Of a stretch of 64,000 nucleotides of DNA, positions 18,970 through 28,034 are shown piece by piece (within the stretch, counting starts at the first letter, position 1; the number at the start of each line of letters is the position of its first letter). The notes beneath the pieces were generated by a model that did not search any database, was not told where the DNA came from, and saw nothing but the letters and a program-made list of their open reading frames with translations. Position numbers and translations under genes: made by a program. This stretch comes from Pseudomonas viridiflava (GTDB lineage: Bacteria; Pseudomonadota; Gammaproteobacteria; Pseudomonadales; Pseudomonadaceae), in the NCBI RefSeq assembly GCF_900601905.1, contig NZ_UWFA01000383.1, forward strand, positions 372,001 through 436,000, read 5' to 3'.

Positions 18970-18996
18970 TTATCTGCTAGGACGCCTGAGACTTTA
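18970..18996 (-). promoter_or_regulatory. Candidate sigma-28 (FliA) promoter of the chemosensory operon
   Basis: Read on the minus strand, the sequence is TAAAGTCT, an 11-base spacer, then GCAGATAA. The FliA consensus is TAAAGTTT-N11-GCCGATAA, so 14 of 16 positions match with exact spacing. It would start RNA about 40 bases before the first MCP gene, which fits a flagellar/chemotaxis regulon. Confidence 0.75.
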
Positions 18997-19282
18997 GTCA
19001 CAAAAACGGCGTCAATAGTCAGTCTTTAAGTGACGGTCAATACGTATCTGAGTGTTTCTGCCGCTGATCACGCTGTAAACGGCTTACTTTGTCGCGCATT
19101 TACGGCACGCAGCTTTAAATCGGCTGAAAAATGACATCACCACACATTTTTACAAATTGTAATAATTTGTCTTTATTCGCCTGACCTTTTGCTTGGCCGG
19201 TTGCTCAACGGGTGTTGTGGCCGTGCCGCGAGAACCAGCCGTTTTGATGAGCGGTCGGTACATCCGGGCTCATGCAGCTAGT

Positions 19283-19304
19283 CTCAGAGAATCGACTCTC
19301 TGAG
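19283..19304. promoter_or_regulatory. Perfect inverted repeat in the che/aldo-keto reductase intergenic region
   Basis: CTCAGAGA, a six-base gap and TCTCTGAG form an 8-bp perfect dyad 85 bases upstream of the aldo/keto reductase start. The rest of the 465-base gap 18924-19388 is AT-rich around 19100-19180 and holds no ORF I believe, apart from the FliA site. The dyad may be an operator or a weak hairpin; no run of T follows, so it is not a terminator. Confidence 0.35.
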
Positions 19305-19388
19305 CCACCGACTTTAGAGGCGCGCCTGTCTACTCGGCATTGACATCCGCCAGCAAGATTTCCCGCCAGTCCTCACCGGAGCAACCGC

Positions 19389-20384
19389 ATGCAATATCGA
19401 CAATTTGGCAACACCGGGCTCAGCGTTTCAAGGTTGTGCCTGGGCACCATGACATTTGGCCTGCAGACCGACGCTCAGGTAGCGCACCGCATCATTGATC
19501 GCGCCGCGGATGCGGGGGTCAATTTCATCGATACCGCTGACGTCTATCCGCTGGGCGCGAAGCTGGACACGGTAGGCCGCACCGAGCAAGTCGTCGGCGA
19601 ATGGCTCAAGGGCAAGCGCGACCAGTTCATTCTGGCCACCAAGGCGAGCGGGGTAATGGGCCCGGCGTCCTGGAATCAGGGCAACTCCCGCAAGCATTTG
19701 CTGGATGCCGTCGAGGCTTCGCTCAAACGGCTGAACACCGATTACGTTGATCTCTATCAACTGCATCTGGATGACCCGCTGACCCCGCTGGACGAAACCC
19801 TTGAGGCGCTGGACATCATCGTCAAGCACGGTAAAGCGCGCTATATCGGCGTTTCCAATTTCCTGGCCTACCGCATGGCGCGGATGCTGGGCCGGGCTGA
19901 CACCTTGAGGCTGGCGCGGTTTGTTTCCATCCAGCCGCGTTACAACTTGCTGTTCCGCCAGATCGAGCGGGAATTGCTACCGCTCGCCAGAGAAGAGGGG
20001 CTGGCGGTCATGCCCTACAACCCGCTGGCCGGTGGGTTGTTGACGGGCAAACATGCGCTGGACCGGACCCCCAGCGACGGCCGCTTTACCGCAACGGTTG
20101 GCGAGGCGGGGAAGATGTACCAGCAGCGCTATTGGCATGAGCGCGAATTTCAGAGCATCGAACAGATCAAGACCGCCATCAGCGACGCGGGCCAGAACAT
20201 GACCACGACCTCGGTGGCCTGGGTGCTGGCAAACCCGCTGATCACCTCGGCAATCATCGGTGCCAGCCGTCCTGAGCAGTTGGACGACACGTTGGCAGCA
20301 GCGGATGTCACCCTTGATGAGGGGCTCAAATCCAGGCTGGACGAGCTGAGCCACGAGTATCGGTGGGGGGATGCAGCGCGGTAG
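19389..20384 (+). CDS. Aldo/keto reductase
   Basis: This 331-residue NADPH-dependent oxidoreductase reduces aldehydes or ketones. The full catalytic tetrad is visible: Asp48 and Tyr53 (FIDTADVYPLG), Lys85 (ILATKASG) and His126 (YQLHLDD). The C-terminal cofactor-binding part (ANPLITSAIIGASRPEQL) is intact. It resembles the YajO/Tas-like branch. It is monocistronic and convergent with the LysR gene downstream. The substrate is unknown. Confidence 0.93.
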   Translation: MQYRQFGNTGLSVSRLCLGTMTFGLQTDAQVAHRIIDRAADAGVNFIDTADVYPLGAKLDTVGRTEQVVGEWLKGKRDQFILATKASGVMGPASWNQGNSRKHLLDAVEASLKRLNTDYVDLYQLHLDDPLTPLDETLEALDIIVKHGKARYIGVSNFLAYRMARMLGRADTLRLARFVSIQPRYNLLFRQIERELLPLAREEGLAVMPYNPLAGGLLTGKHALDRTPSDGRFTATVGEAGKMYQQRYWHEREFQSIEQIKTAISDAGQNMTTTSVAWVLANPLITSAIIGASRPEQLDDTLAAADVTLDEGLKSRLDELSHEYRWGDAAR

Positions 20385-20588
20385 AGTTTGCGGGTCTGTT
20401 GTTCGTCGCAATCGGCGGCTCCTAGCATGTCTGTAGCTTCGACGAATTCAAGCACTGCGCCTGCGCTCAGCCTCCCGACGCACGTTTTGCGCCGTCTGTG
20501 AAATCGAGGCAAAAAAAAGCAAAAGCAAATCTGCTTCGCTTTCGCGATGGAGTAGCTACAGGTCGGCATTCTCTAGTGCTATTACGGT

Positions 20589-20641
20589 CCTGTAGGAGCT
20601 GACCGAGGTTACGAGGGCTGCGAACAGCGGTATCGGACACC
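20589..20641 (-). repeat. Partial REP-type repeat
   Basis: The stretch starting CCTGTAGGAGCT and containing CCGAGGTTACGAGG is a reverse-oriented piece of the family found at 9225-9570 and 34940-35050. It sits at the convergent ends of the aldo/keto reductase and LysR genes. The rest of the gap 20385-20588 shows nothing clear. Confidence 0.6.
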
Positions 20642-21546
20642 TAAGGCCTGCCCCACAACTCCATCACAAAGTCGACAAAACTGCGCAGTTTCGGCGATCG
20701 GTAGCGATCCTGGGGGTAGAGTAAGTGCATCGGGCGGCAGGGCAACTGGTACTCAGGCAACAGCGCTACCAGCCTGCCGTTCCTGAGGTCTTCGTTGACC
20801 AGGGCGTCGGGCATCATCACGATGCCTGCCCCGGCACGCGCCGCTTTATGCAACCCCGCCGAGGTGTTCATGGTGATCGGTCCGCTGACCGGGACCAGCA
20901 CCTCGCCGTCCTGACCGGTCAGCCGCCAGTGCTTCTCCGCCGCACTCCAGTCATCACCCGCAGGATAAGCGAACGCCAGGCAATCATGGTGCTGCAACTC
21001 CATGGGCTCACGCGGTGTGCCTCGCTGCTCCAGATAAGAAGGCGCGGCGCACAGGGTGAGGGTGTAATCCACCAAAGGCCGGGCAATCAGGCTTGAGGTG
21101 TGCACCGGACCGAGACGAATCGCCGCATCGAAGCCCTGGCCGATCAGGTCCATGCGCTCATTGCTCCAGACGATGTCGAGCTTGATTTGCGGATAGCGGC
21201 GGATGAACTCGCTCAAGGCCGGTGCCAGGCTTTCCGAGCCGAAGGTGAAGGGCGCGGTGATTCGCAAAGTGCCTTGTGGCGTGTCCTGGGACTGCGCCGC
21301 CAACTGCTCGGAATCAGCCACCAGTGCCAGCACGTCGACACAGCGCTGATAGTAAGTGCTGCCGAATTCGGTGAGGCCCTGGCGACGGGTAGTGCGCTTG
21401 AGCAGGCTGACCCCCAGTCGCTGCTCAAGGCTGCGCAGGTGATTACCAACCATGGTGGTCGACATGCCGCACTCCAGCGCAGCGGCGGTCATGCTGCCGG
21501 TTTCGACGACTTTGACGAATACCGACATTGCCTGCAATAAGTCCAT
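20641..21546 (-). CDS. LysR family transcriptional regulator
   Basis: This 301-residue regulator has an N-terminal winged helix-turn-helix (residues 1-60: MSVFVKVVETGSMTAAALECG and STTMVGNHLRSLEQRLG) and a C-terminal LysR substrate domain (LRITAPFTFGSE onward). It belongs to the large CrgA-like group. The start at 21546 (MDLLQAM) fits the family better than an in-frame start 24 bases upstream. It is divergent, with a 103-base gap, from the ArgD-like aminotransferase, which it may control (inference). Confidence 0.92.
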   Translation of the reverse strand: MDLLQAMSVFVKVVETGSMTAAALECGMSTTMVGNHLRSLEQRLGVSLLKRTTRRQGLTEFGSTYYQRCVDVLALVADSEQLAAQSQDTPQGTLRITAPFTFGSESLAPALSEFIRRYPQIKLDIVWSNERMDLIGQGFDAAIRLGPVHTSSLIARPLVDYTLTLCAAPSYLEQRGTPREPMELQHHDCLAFAYPAGDDWSAAEKHWRLTGQDGEVLVPVSGPITMNTSAGLHKAARAGAGIVMMPDALVNEDLRNGRLVALLPEYQLPCRPMHLLYPQDRYRSPKLRSFVDFVMELWGRP

Positions 21547-21649
21547 TATCAAGCCTGGCTTTAAAATCATTGAAGGAATTGGCCGTTTATCCAGCTCAGG
21601 TGGCTAACGATACTGGAAAAAACAACGCCCCACGCTGGAGTTTCATGCC

Positions 21650-22891
21650 ATGACCGTCAATTGCCTGATGAACACCTACAAGCCACTGCCATTGAGTTTC
21701 GTCCGGGGCCTGGGTGCACGCCTGTGGGACACCGAGGGGCGCGAGTATCTGGATGCAGTAGCGGGCGTTGCGGTCACCAATGTCGGGCATTCGCACCCCA
21801 AAGTGGTGGCGGCGATCTGCGAGCAAGCCGGGCTGCTGATGCACAGCTCCAACTTGTACACCATCGAGTGGCAAGCTCGGCTGGCAGCAAGATTGACCGC
21901 GTTGTCGGCGATGGATCGGGTGTTTTTCAATAACTCGGGTGCCGAGGCCAATGAAACTGCGTTGAAGATCGCGCGGCTGTACGCCTGGCACAAAGGCATT
22001 GAGAAACCCTTAGTGGTAGTGATGGAGAATGCCTTTCACGGTCGCACGCTGGGTACCCTGTCAGCCAGCGATGGCCCGGCGGTCAGGCTGGGCTTCAACT
22101 CGTTGCCCGGCGATTTTCTCAAGGTCCCGTTTGGCGATCTGGCGGCACTGGATAAAACGTTCCAGGCCTATGGTCACCGGATCACGGCCGTTTTGATGGA
22201 ACCGATCCAGGGTGAAAGCGGGGTGCAAATGGCGCCGCCCGGTTACCTGAAAGCGGTGCGCGAGCGTTGCAGCCGGCGGGGCTGGCTGTTGATGCTGGAT
22301 GAGATCCAGACCGGTATGGGCCGCACCGGCCAGTGGTTTGCCTTCCAGCATGAAGGCATCGTGCCCGATGTCATGACCCTCGCCAAAGGCTTGGGCAATG
22401 GCATGCCCATCGGCGCTTGTCTGGCCAGGGGCAAGGCAGCCGAATTGTTCACGCCGGGCAGCCATGGCAGCACCTTTGGCGGCAATCCCATGGCGTGTCG
22501 CGTGGGGTGCACCGTGCTCGACATCATCGAAGAGCAGGGCCTGCTGGAAAATGCGCGGCTACAGGGTGAGCGCTTGTTGGCGGGGCTGCGGGCGAAACTG
22601 AGTGAGCATCCGGATGTGCTGGCGATCCGTGGCAAAGGCCTGATGATCGGCATCGAGCTGACTCGGCCTCTGCCAGATGTGGCCCTTAGCGCAGCACGGG
22701 ATCATGGGGTGCTGATCAACCTCACACGGGGCAAGACCATACGCCTGTTGCCACCCTTGACCATTGATGAACAGGATGTGGATGCCATTGTGATGGGGGT
22801 TTGCCGGACGCTGGCGTCCTGTACCGGGATTGGGTGGGGTGGTTTGCCACATGCGATGGCGCCGGATAAATCTGATGCCTTACCGGTTTGA
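21650..22891 (+). CDS. argD: Acetylornithine/ornithine-type class III aminotransferase
   Basis: This 413-residue PLP enzyme is close to ArgD, which interconverts N-acetylornithine and its semialdehyde. Landmarks are NSGAEANE (95-102), FHGRT (129-133), [12 protein letters not shown] (217-228) and the PLP lysine Lys246 ([14 protein letters not shown]). The body ends near residue 390; about 20 extra, low-similarity residues follow ([15 protein letters not shown]). Pseudomonas usually has more than one argD-like gene, so this could be a paralogue with a catabolic role. It stands alone, beside a divergent LysR gene. Confidence 0.85.
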   Translation: MTVNCLMNTYKPLPLSFVRGLGARLWDTEGREYLDAVAGVAVTNVGHSHPKVVAAICEQAGLLMHSSNLYTIEWQARLAARLTALSAMDRVFFNNSGAEANETALKIARLYAWHKGIEKPLVVVMENAFHGRTLGTLSASDGPAVRLGFNSLPGDFLKVPFGDLAALDKTFQAYGHRITAVLMEPIQGESGVQMAPPGYLKAVRERCSRRGWLLMLDEIQTGMGRTGQWFAFQHEGIVPDVMTLAKGLGNGMPIGACLARGKAAELFTPGSHGSTFGGNPMACRVGCTVLDIIEEQGLLENARLQGERLLAGLRAKLSEHPDVLAIRGKGLMIGIELTRPLPDVALSAARDHGVLINLTRGKTIRLLPPLTIDEQDVDAIVMGVCRTLASCTGIGWGGLPHAMAPDKSDALPV

Positions 22892-22904
22892 CTGCGAACC
22901 GATC

Positions 22905-22994
22905 GTGGGACCGGCTTTAGCCGGGAAGAGGCCAATACATCCAACAATTTGTATTGGCCGGATATCCCGTCTTCCCGGCTGAAGCCGGTCCCAC
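22905..22994. repeat. 90-base long inverted repeat (REP-type hairpin)
   Basis: The ends GTGGGACCGGCTT and AAGCCGGTCCCAC are perfect complements. Pairing continues through AGCCGGGAAGA and, after a bulge of about ten bases, GGCCAATAC with GTATTGGCC. It lies between the convergent argD-like and ppnN genes and could act as a shared terminator. A related fragment (GGACTGGCTTTAGCCGG) occurs near 43975-43997. Confidence 0.85.
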
Positions 22995-23015
22995 AGCGTG
23001 CTCCCGGGCGATTTC

Positions 23016-24389
23016 TTATTTAACTACTCGATAACACGGCACATACGCTGCGCCGCCGGGCAGTTTCATGCGGTGCTGCTCGACAAAGGCATGCAGCAGA
23101 CGATCCAGCGGTTGCATGATCTCGGCATCGCCATGGATCTCGTACGGGCCGTGTTCTTCGATCAGGCGGATGCCCTTGTCTTTGACGTTGCCGGCCACAA
23201 TGCCGGAAAACGCCCGACGCAGATTTGCCGCCAGCTGGTGAGGCGGCAGCGTCCGGCTCAGCTGCAGACTGGCCATGTTCTCGTGGGTCGGATCGAACGG
23301 ACGCTGGAAACCTTCGTCGATTTTGAGCAGCCAGTTGAAGTGAAAAGCATCGTTGCGTTCACGACGGAACTGTTTGACGGTCTTGAGCCCGGCGGTCATT
23401 TCCCGCGCCACTTCGGTCGGGTCATCAATGATGATCTTGTAGTGTTTGTAGGCTGCTTCACCCAAGGTCGCGCCGACAAAGGCATGCAGCTGTTGGAGAT
23501 AAGGCGCGGCGCTTTTGGGCCCGGTCAGAATCACCGGGAAGGGCAGATCATGGTTATCCGGGTGCATGAGGATGCCCAGCAGATAGAGGAATTCCTCTGC
23601 CGTACCTGCGCCACCCGGGAAAAGGATGATGCCGTGGCCGACACGCACAAAGGCTTCAAGGCGTTTTTCAATGTCAGGCAGGATGACCAGCTCGTTGACG
23701 ATCGGGTTCGGCGCTTCGGCGGCGATGATGCCCGGCTCGGTGAGGCCCAGATAACGACCGGCATTGATCCGCTGCTTGGCGTGGGCAATGGTCGCGCCTT
23801 TCATGGGGCCCTTCATGACGCCAGGCCCACAACCGGTGCAGATATCCAGGCTGCGCAAGCCCAGCTCATGACCAACTTTCTTGGTGTATTTGTATTCCTC
23901 GGTGTTGATCGAGTGCCCGCCCCAGCACACCACCATCTTCGGTTCAAGGCCGGGGCGCAGGGTGCGAGCGTTGCGCAGCAGGTGGAATACGTAGTCGGTG
24001 ATGCCTTGGGAGCTGTCCAGGTCGATGCGCTGGCTGTCCAGTTCGCTTTCGGTGTAGACGATGTCGCGTAGCGCGCTGAACAGCATTTCCCGGGTGCTGG
24101 CAATCATTTCGCCGTCAACGAACGCATCGGCTGGGGCATTGAGCAGCTCAAGGCGAACGCCTCGATCCTGCTGATGGATACGCACTTCAAAGCTTTCGTA
24201 CGCTTCGAGAATGGTCTTGGCATTATCAACATGAGCGCCGGTGTTGAGGATCGCCAGCGCGCATTGGCGGAACAGGGAGTAGATGCTGCCAGAACCGGCG
24301 GCACTCAGTTGTTGAACTTCACGTTGGGACAGTGTTTCAAGACTACCTTTGGGGCTGACCGAAGCATTGATGACTTGGCGTTGGGACAT
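23016..24389 (-). CDS. ppnN: Pyrimidine/purine nucleotide 5'-monophosphate nucleosidase (LOG family)
   Basis: This 457-residue protein matches the length and layout of E. coli PpnN (YgdH), which cleaves nucleotide monophosphates to base and ribose 5-phosphate and responds to (p)ppGpp. An N-terminal regulatory domain (about 1-130) precedes the Rossmann-like LOG core with the diagnostic FPGGAGTAEEF. A C-terminal domain ends in YVPCYRVVK. The ATG at 24389 has an AAGGA site seven bases upstream. A longer in-frame start was rejected because the added residues are foreign to the family. Confidence 0.92.
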   Translation of the reverse strand: MSQRQVINASVSPKGSLETLSQREVQQLSAAGSGSIYSLFRQCALAILNTGAHVDNAKTILEAYESFEVRIHQQDRGVRLELLNAPADAFVDGEMIASTREMLFSALRDIVYTESELDSQRIDLDSSQGITDYVFHLLRNARTLRPGLEPKMVVCWGGHSINTEEYKYTKKVGHELGLRSLDICTGCGPGVMKGPMKGATIAHAKQRINAGRYLGLTEPGIIAAEAPNPIVNELVILPDIEKRLEAFVRVGHGIILFPGGAGTAEEFLYLLGILMHPDNHDLPFPVILTGPKSAAPYLQQLHAFVGATLGEAAYKHYKIIIDDPTEVAREMTAGLKTVKQFRRERNDAFHFNWLLKIDEGFQRPFDPTHENMASLQLSRTLPPHQLAANLRRAFSGIVAGNVKDKGIRLIEEHGPYEIHGDAEIMQPLDRLLHAFVEQHRMKLPGGAAYVPCYRVVK

Positions 24390-24693
24390 TCTGAATTCCT
24401 TGAAAAATGCTGCCAGGCCAATCGGGCGCTGACGCACTTGATAGTGAAGCCCTGGCCGACCGTGGAGATAACCACAGCGGTCGCACCGGGCAAGTGTCGC
24501 GGCAACATCCTCGGGGGGCGCGAGCCAGCACCGCGATGATGAATTCGCCGACAAAAACCTGTGTATCCATACCTCCCTGTCCGAGTTGAGTGACCGCGCT
24601 CGGTTGAAATGAGCGAGCGAGTCATTCAACCGATGATTCAATGGGGCGTCAACTGCGCGCTAACAACGCCACACAGCAACAGCCTGCTTGCGC
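24390..24693. other. Intergenic region between ppnN and topB
   Basis: About 300 bases separate the two minus-strand genes. Several short frames cross it, including a minus-strand one starting at 24570 that overlaps the ppnN start. None has convincing spacing of a ribosome site or recognisable content. It presumably carries the ppnN promoter; no repeat or terminator is evident. Confidence 0.4.
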
Positions 24694-26649
24694 TCAAGCC
24701 TTGCTCGCAGCTTTCGTTGTACGCCGTGTCTTGCCAGCAGTGCCAGCGGTTTTTCGTTTGCCTGCCTTGCGCTGCTTTTTCCATGGTGGCGTGACACCGG
24801 CCGGGCTCGCCGGACCGTTTATGGTCAAGCGCAAACCGACGCAGCGGCTGACTTGCCTGCTCATCCAGGCGGCCTGTTTGGCGACGAACTCCTCCAGACT
24901 CATTTCGCCGCTCTGGACCATGTCCAGGGCCTGCTCCCAGATCGCCGTGGTGCCCGGGTCAGCGATGGCTCTGGGCACCGCGTCAATCAGGCTGAACGCT
25001 GCCGGGGTTGCACCGAGTGCCTTACCGTTTTTGCTGAGATAACCCCGGTCCAGCAGACCCTGGATAATCCCGGCACGGGTCGCTTCGGTACCGATCCCAG
25101 TGGTGTCCTTGAGCTTTTGCTTGAGTACCGGGTCCTGCACCAGGCGGGCGACATTTTTCATCGCCTTGATCAGGTCACCTTCGGTAAAGGGTTTTGGGGG
25201 CTGGGTCCACAGGTCTTTGAGCGCAACCTCATCAACCTCGCAGTCGCAACGCTCGTGCAAGGCTGGCAATGGCTGCGGCGCCGGGGCCTGCTTGCCTTTG
25301 GCGGGGGCCAGAGCTTCAGGTAATGCGCGTTTCCAGCCCGGCTCGACGATCTGCTTGCCCACCGCACGCAGGTGTTCACCGGCACAGTCAAAATCGGCCT
25401 GGGTCCGGTCAAACTCATGGTTGGGCAGAAACTGGGCCAGATAACGCGCCCGGATCAAGGTGTAGACCGCGCGTGGCTTGCCCGCCAGTTGTTCCAGCGA
25501 TTTGCCCGCTCCAGTAGGAATGATGCCGTGGTGGGCGCTGACCTTGGCGTCATTCCAGGCTCGGGAGCGCCGGTTGGCGTCCAGATGCCCGAGCAGCCCG
25601 GCGAGTGCAGGGTCAGCACGACCCAGCGCCGCAATGATCGAAGCCGCCTCGCCGTGCTGGCTGACAGGCAGGAAGCCGCAATCACTGCGCGGGTAAGTGA
25701 TGAGCTTGTGGGTTTCGTAAAGCCCCTGAGCGATGTCGAGTGTTTCCTGCGCGCCGAGTCCGAGTTTCTTCGAGCAGATTTCCTGCAGGGTCCCGAGGTC
25801 GAAGGGCAGCGGTGCCACTTCGCGAACCCGTTCGGTGCGCAGTCTGGTCAACGTCGCGGTGCGCGCAGCGCGGATGGCCCCGGCGGCCTGTTGCGCAACA
25901 GCCTGGTTCAGGCACCGATCCTGGTCATCGCAGACGTCGGGGTTTGCGCGCCAGTGGGCAATGAAGGGCTGGCTATCGTGCCGCAATTGCACATCGATAG
26001 CCCAGAACGCCACCGGGATGAAATCGGCAATGCTGCGATCACGATCCACCACCAGCCGCAAAGTCGGCGTCTGCACCCGACCGACCGGCAGCACGCCCTG
26101 ATAACCGGATTGCCGACCGAGCAGAGTAAACAGGCGGCTCATGTTCATGCCGATCAGCCAGTCCGCCCGGGAGCGACCGAGTGCGGAGTGATAGAGGCTG
26201 AAAGTTTCTGCTCCGGGTTTGAGCGTGTTGAGCGCCTTGCGGATGGACGCTTCGTCCAGAGCCGATAACCACAGGCGCTGAATCGGCCCGCGATAGCGGC
26301 AATGCTCCACCAGCTCACGGGCAATCATTTCCCCCTCACGATCGGCGTCGGTGGCGATGACCAGTTCCGAGGCCTCCCCCAGCAGGCGTTTGACGGCCTT
26401 GAACTGGCTGGCGGTGCGGGGCTTGACCAGCATTTTCCAGGTGTGCGGAATGATCGGCAGGTCTTCGAGTACCCAGCGCTTGTAACGCGCGTCGTACGTA
26501 TCCGGCGGTGCGGTCTCCAGCAGGTGGCCGATGCACCATGTGACGGTGACATTCGGCCCCAACCAGCACCCATCCCCCCGGGGGCTGGCACCCAGCACGG
26601 CAGCGATATCTTTTGCCTGCGAAGGTTTTTCACACAGAAACAGCCGCAT
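24694..26649 (-). CDS. topB: DNA topoisomerase III
   Basis: This 651-residue type IA topoisomerase relaxes and decatenates single-strand-containing DNA. It starts with the typical MRLFLCEKPSQA. The Toprim acidic motif TDADREGE is at about 100-107 and the catalytic Tyr319 is in LITYPRSD. The tail (about 615-651) is Lys/Arg rich (KKQRKAGKRKTAG), a common DNA-binding extension in TopB. Starts upstream at 26712 and 26658 add residues not seen in the family. It is monocistronic, divergent from the SMR gene. Confidence 0.94.
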   Translation of the reverse strand: MRLFLCEKPSQAKDIAAVLGASPRGDGCWLGPNVTVTWCIGHLLETAPPDTYDARYKRWVLEDLPIIPHTWKMLVKPRTASQFKAVKRLLGEASELVIATDADREGEMIARELVEHCRYRGPIQRLWLSALDEASIRKALNTLKPGAETFSLYHSALGRSRADWLIGMNMSRLFTLLGRQSGYQGVLPVGRVQTPTLRLVVDRDRSIADFIPVAFWAIDVQLRHDSQPFIAHWRANPDVCDDQDRCLNQAVAQQAAGAIRAARTATLTRLRTERVREVAPLPFDLGTLQEICSKKLGLGAQETLDIAQGLYETHKLITYPRSDCGFLPVSQHGEAASIIAALGRADPALAGLLGHLDANRRSRAWNDAKVSAHHGIIPTGAGKSLEQLAGKPRAVYTLIRARYLAQFLPNHEFDRTQADFDCAGEHLRAVGKQIVEPGWKRALPEALAPAKGKQAPAPQPLPALHERCDCEVDEVALKDLWTQPPKPFTEGDLIKAMKNVARLVQDPVLKQKLKDTTGIGTEATRAGIIQGLLDRGYLSKNGKALGATPAAFSLIDAVPRAIADPGTTAIWEQALDMVQSGEMSLEEFVAKQAAWMSRQVSRCVGLRLTINGPASPAGVTPPWKKQRKAGKRKTAGTAGKTRRTTKAASKA

Positions 26650-26719
26650 GGGTACCATCGGTTTTTTGATGTTGATGGCGCACAGCATGCGGGCGTGGGC
26701 GAGTTTCGGCAAGTTTTAT

Positions 26720-26735
26720 GTGGATGGATATACAG
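26720..26735 (-). promoter_or_regulatory. topB: Weak LexA-like sequence upstream of topB
   Basis: On the minus strand the site reads CTGTATATCCATCCAC, which has the left half and spacing of a LexA box (CTG-N10-CAG) but CAC instead of CAG at the end. It lies about 70 bases before the topB start. A damage-inducible topoisomerase is plausible, but one defective half-site makes this weak. Confidence 0.25.
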
Positions 26736-26844
26736 TCTTTGGGTGTAGGAAATTGCGTTACATGGGCGGCGCTCCTTGCATCGAACGCTCTGGCGCCGCT
26801 ATTTTGTAAATACTCTGAGTTGTACACGACGCTAAGGATGATTG

Positions 26845-27168
26845 ATGGGCTGGGTGTTTCTGTTGTTCGCAGGGGCCTGCGAGATCCTTTATGCAGCCGT
26901 CATGCCGCGTACCGAGGGCTTCAGCCGGTTATGGCCTAGCCTGTTCTGCGGCTTGTTCATCTGTTTGAGCATGTACTTGCTTTCCCAGGCCACACGCACC
27001 ATCCCGGTCGGGACCGCCTATGCGGTCTGGGTCGGCATCGGCGCGGTGGGCACCGCAATCTATGGGATGTTGTACCTCGGTGAAGACCGTGGTCTGTTGC
27101 GCATCTTGTGTTTCATGCTGATTCTGGCCGGCATCGTCGGGCTGAAACTGGTCTCCACCGAGCGCTGA
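26845..27168 (+). CDS. Small multidrug resistance family exporter, Gdx/SugE type
   Basis: This 107-residue protein has four membrane helices. The essential glutamate is Glu13 (GACEILYA). The segment IPVGTAYAVWVGIGAVGTA follows the pattern of the guanidinium exporter branch (Gdx, formerly SugE) rather than the multidrug Qac branch. The ATG at 26845 has an AAGGA site. It is a single gene, so it would work as an antiparallel homodimer. No guanidine riboswitch was recognised upstream; a 7-bp dyad GCGGCGC/GCGCCGC lies in the leader. Confidence 0.88.
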   Translation: MGWVFLLFAGACEILYAAVMPRTEGFSRLWPSLFCGLFICLSMYLLSQATRTIPVGTAYAVWVGIGAVGTAIYGMLYLGEDRGLLRILCFMLILAGIVGLKLVSTER

Positions 27169-27317
27169 TACTCAGCGCCGCCACGCGGGTATTGAGCTAT
27201 ACCCGTTAGAAGCCGCAGCTGGAATAAAGCATCTGGACAATGCACCTGAAACAACCCATCCAGAACAAAGTACCGAAAAGGGCGTCGAAAACTCGAACCA
27301 GTTTGAAGGAGCCATTT

Positions 27318-27857
27318 ATGTTTATCCGGTCATTGACCATCGCCACCTTGCTGGCCGCTGTGAGCCCGTTATTCGCGGCCGACAGCGACAGCCCCCTCAA
27401 TCAGGATCGCGGTAAGGCCCGCGCCCTGATCATCATAGCCCCCAGCAGTGTGGACCCGACCCTGGTCAGCCTGAAGAAGGCCATCGCGGAGCCGGAAAAC
27501 AAGAAAGGCTTCGACGAGCGCAACATGGTGCTTTACACCGTGGTCAACACCATGGGCCAGCGGGACGGCAAAAACCTCGATGCGCAACCGACCATGGCGC
27601 TGATTCGCGAGCTGAAACTGGGCGCCAGCACCGGCACCAAAGTGATTCTGGTTGGCAAGGATGGCGAAAAGAAACTTGAGCAAACCGGTCCGATAGGCCT
27701 CAAGGAACTGTTCAGCGCGGTGGATCAGTTGCCCGCTCAGGAAAAAGCCGCCACGGCGCCCGTTGTGCCGGTCGCGCCGGAGCCGGAAGCCAAACCCGGC
27801 AAGGCGGACAAGGGCAGCAAGGCGGTGAAAGGCGCGCCGAAAGCACTGGAGGATTGA
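27318..27857 (+). CDS. Exported DUF4174-type protein
   Basis: The 179-residue product has a signal peptide (about residues 1-20, ending LFAADS). A thioredoxin-like core of about 110 residues follows (RALIIIAPSSVDPTLVSLKKAI; MVLYTVVNTMG; VILVGKDGEKKL), a pattern typical of DUF4174. No CXXC pair is present, so it is not a redox thioredoxin. The last 40 residues are a Pro/Ala/Lys-rich tail. An AAGGAG site precedes the ATG at 27318. Function is unknown; the location is probably periplasmic. Confidence 0.75.
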   Translation: MFIRSLTIATLLAAVSPLFAADSDSPLNQDRGKARALIIIAPSSVDPTLVSLKKAIAEPENKKGFDERNMVLYTVVNTMGQRDGKNLDAQPTMALIRELKLGASTGTKVILVGKDGEKKLEQTGPIGLKELFSAVDQLPAQEKAATAPVVPVAPEPEAKPGKADKGSKAVKGAPKALED

Positions 27858-28034
27858 CATGAGCCCCGTGGGCGCGCCACCTCGGCCGCGCTCACGGTTG
27901 ATCTCGACGGAATCAGAAGCGCCCCGTGCGAGGCATGCAAAACGGTACTATGCGCACGGTCATTGCAGTGCGATCTCTGAAAGAACAGTCATGGCCGCCA
28001 CCGCCTAGATGCCGATTTTGAAGATGCCCAGACT

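Noticed and set aside
24343..24625. Small minus-strand ORFs between topB and ppnN
   Set aside because: Poor ribosome-site spacing, no recognisable content and overlap with the ppnN start.
26713..26844. Guanidine riboswitch upstream of the SMR gene
   Set aside because: I looked for the ACGR-loop hairpin pair of the mini-ykkC class and for the ykkC core and found neither.
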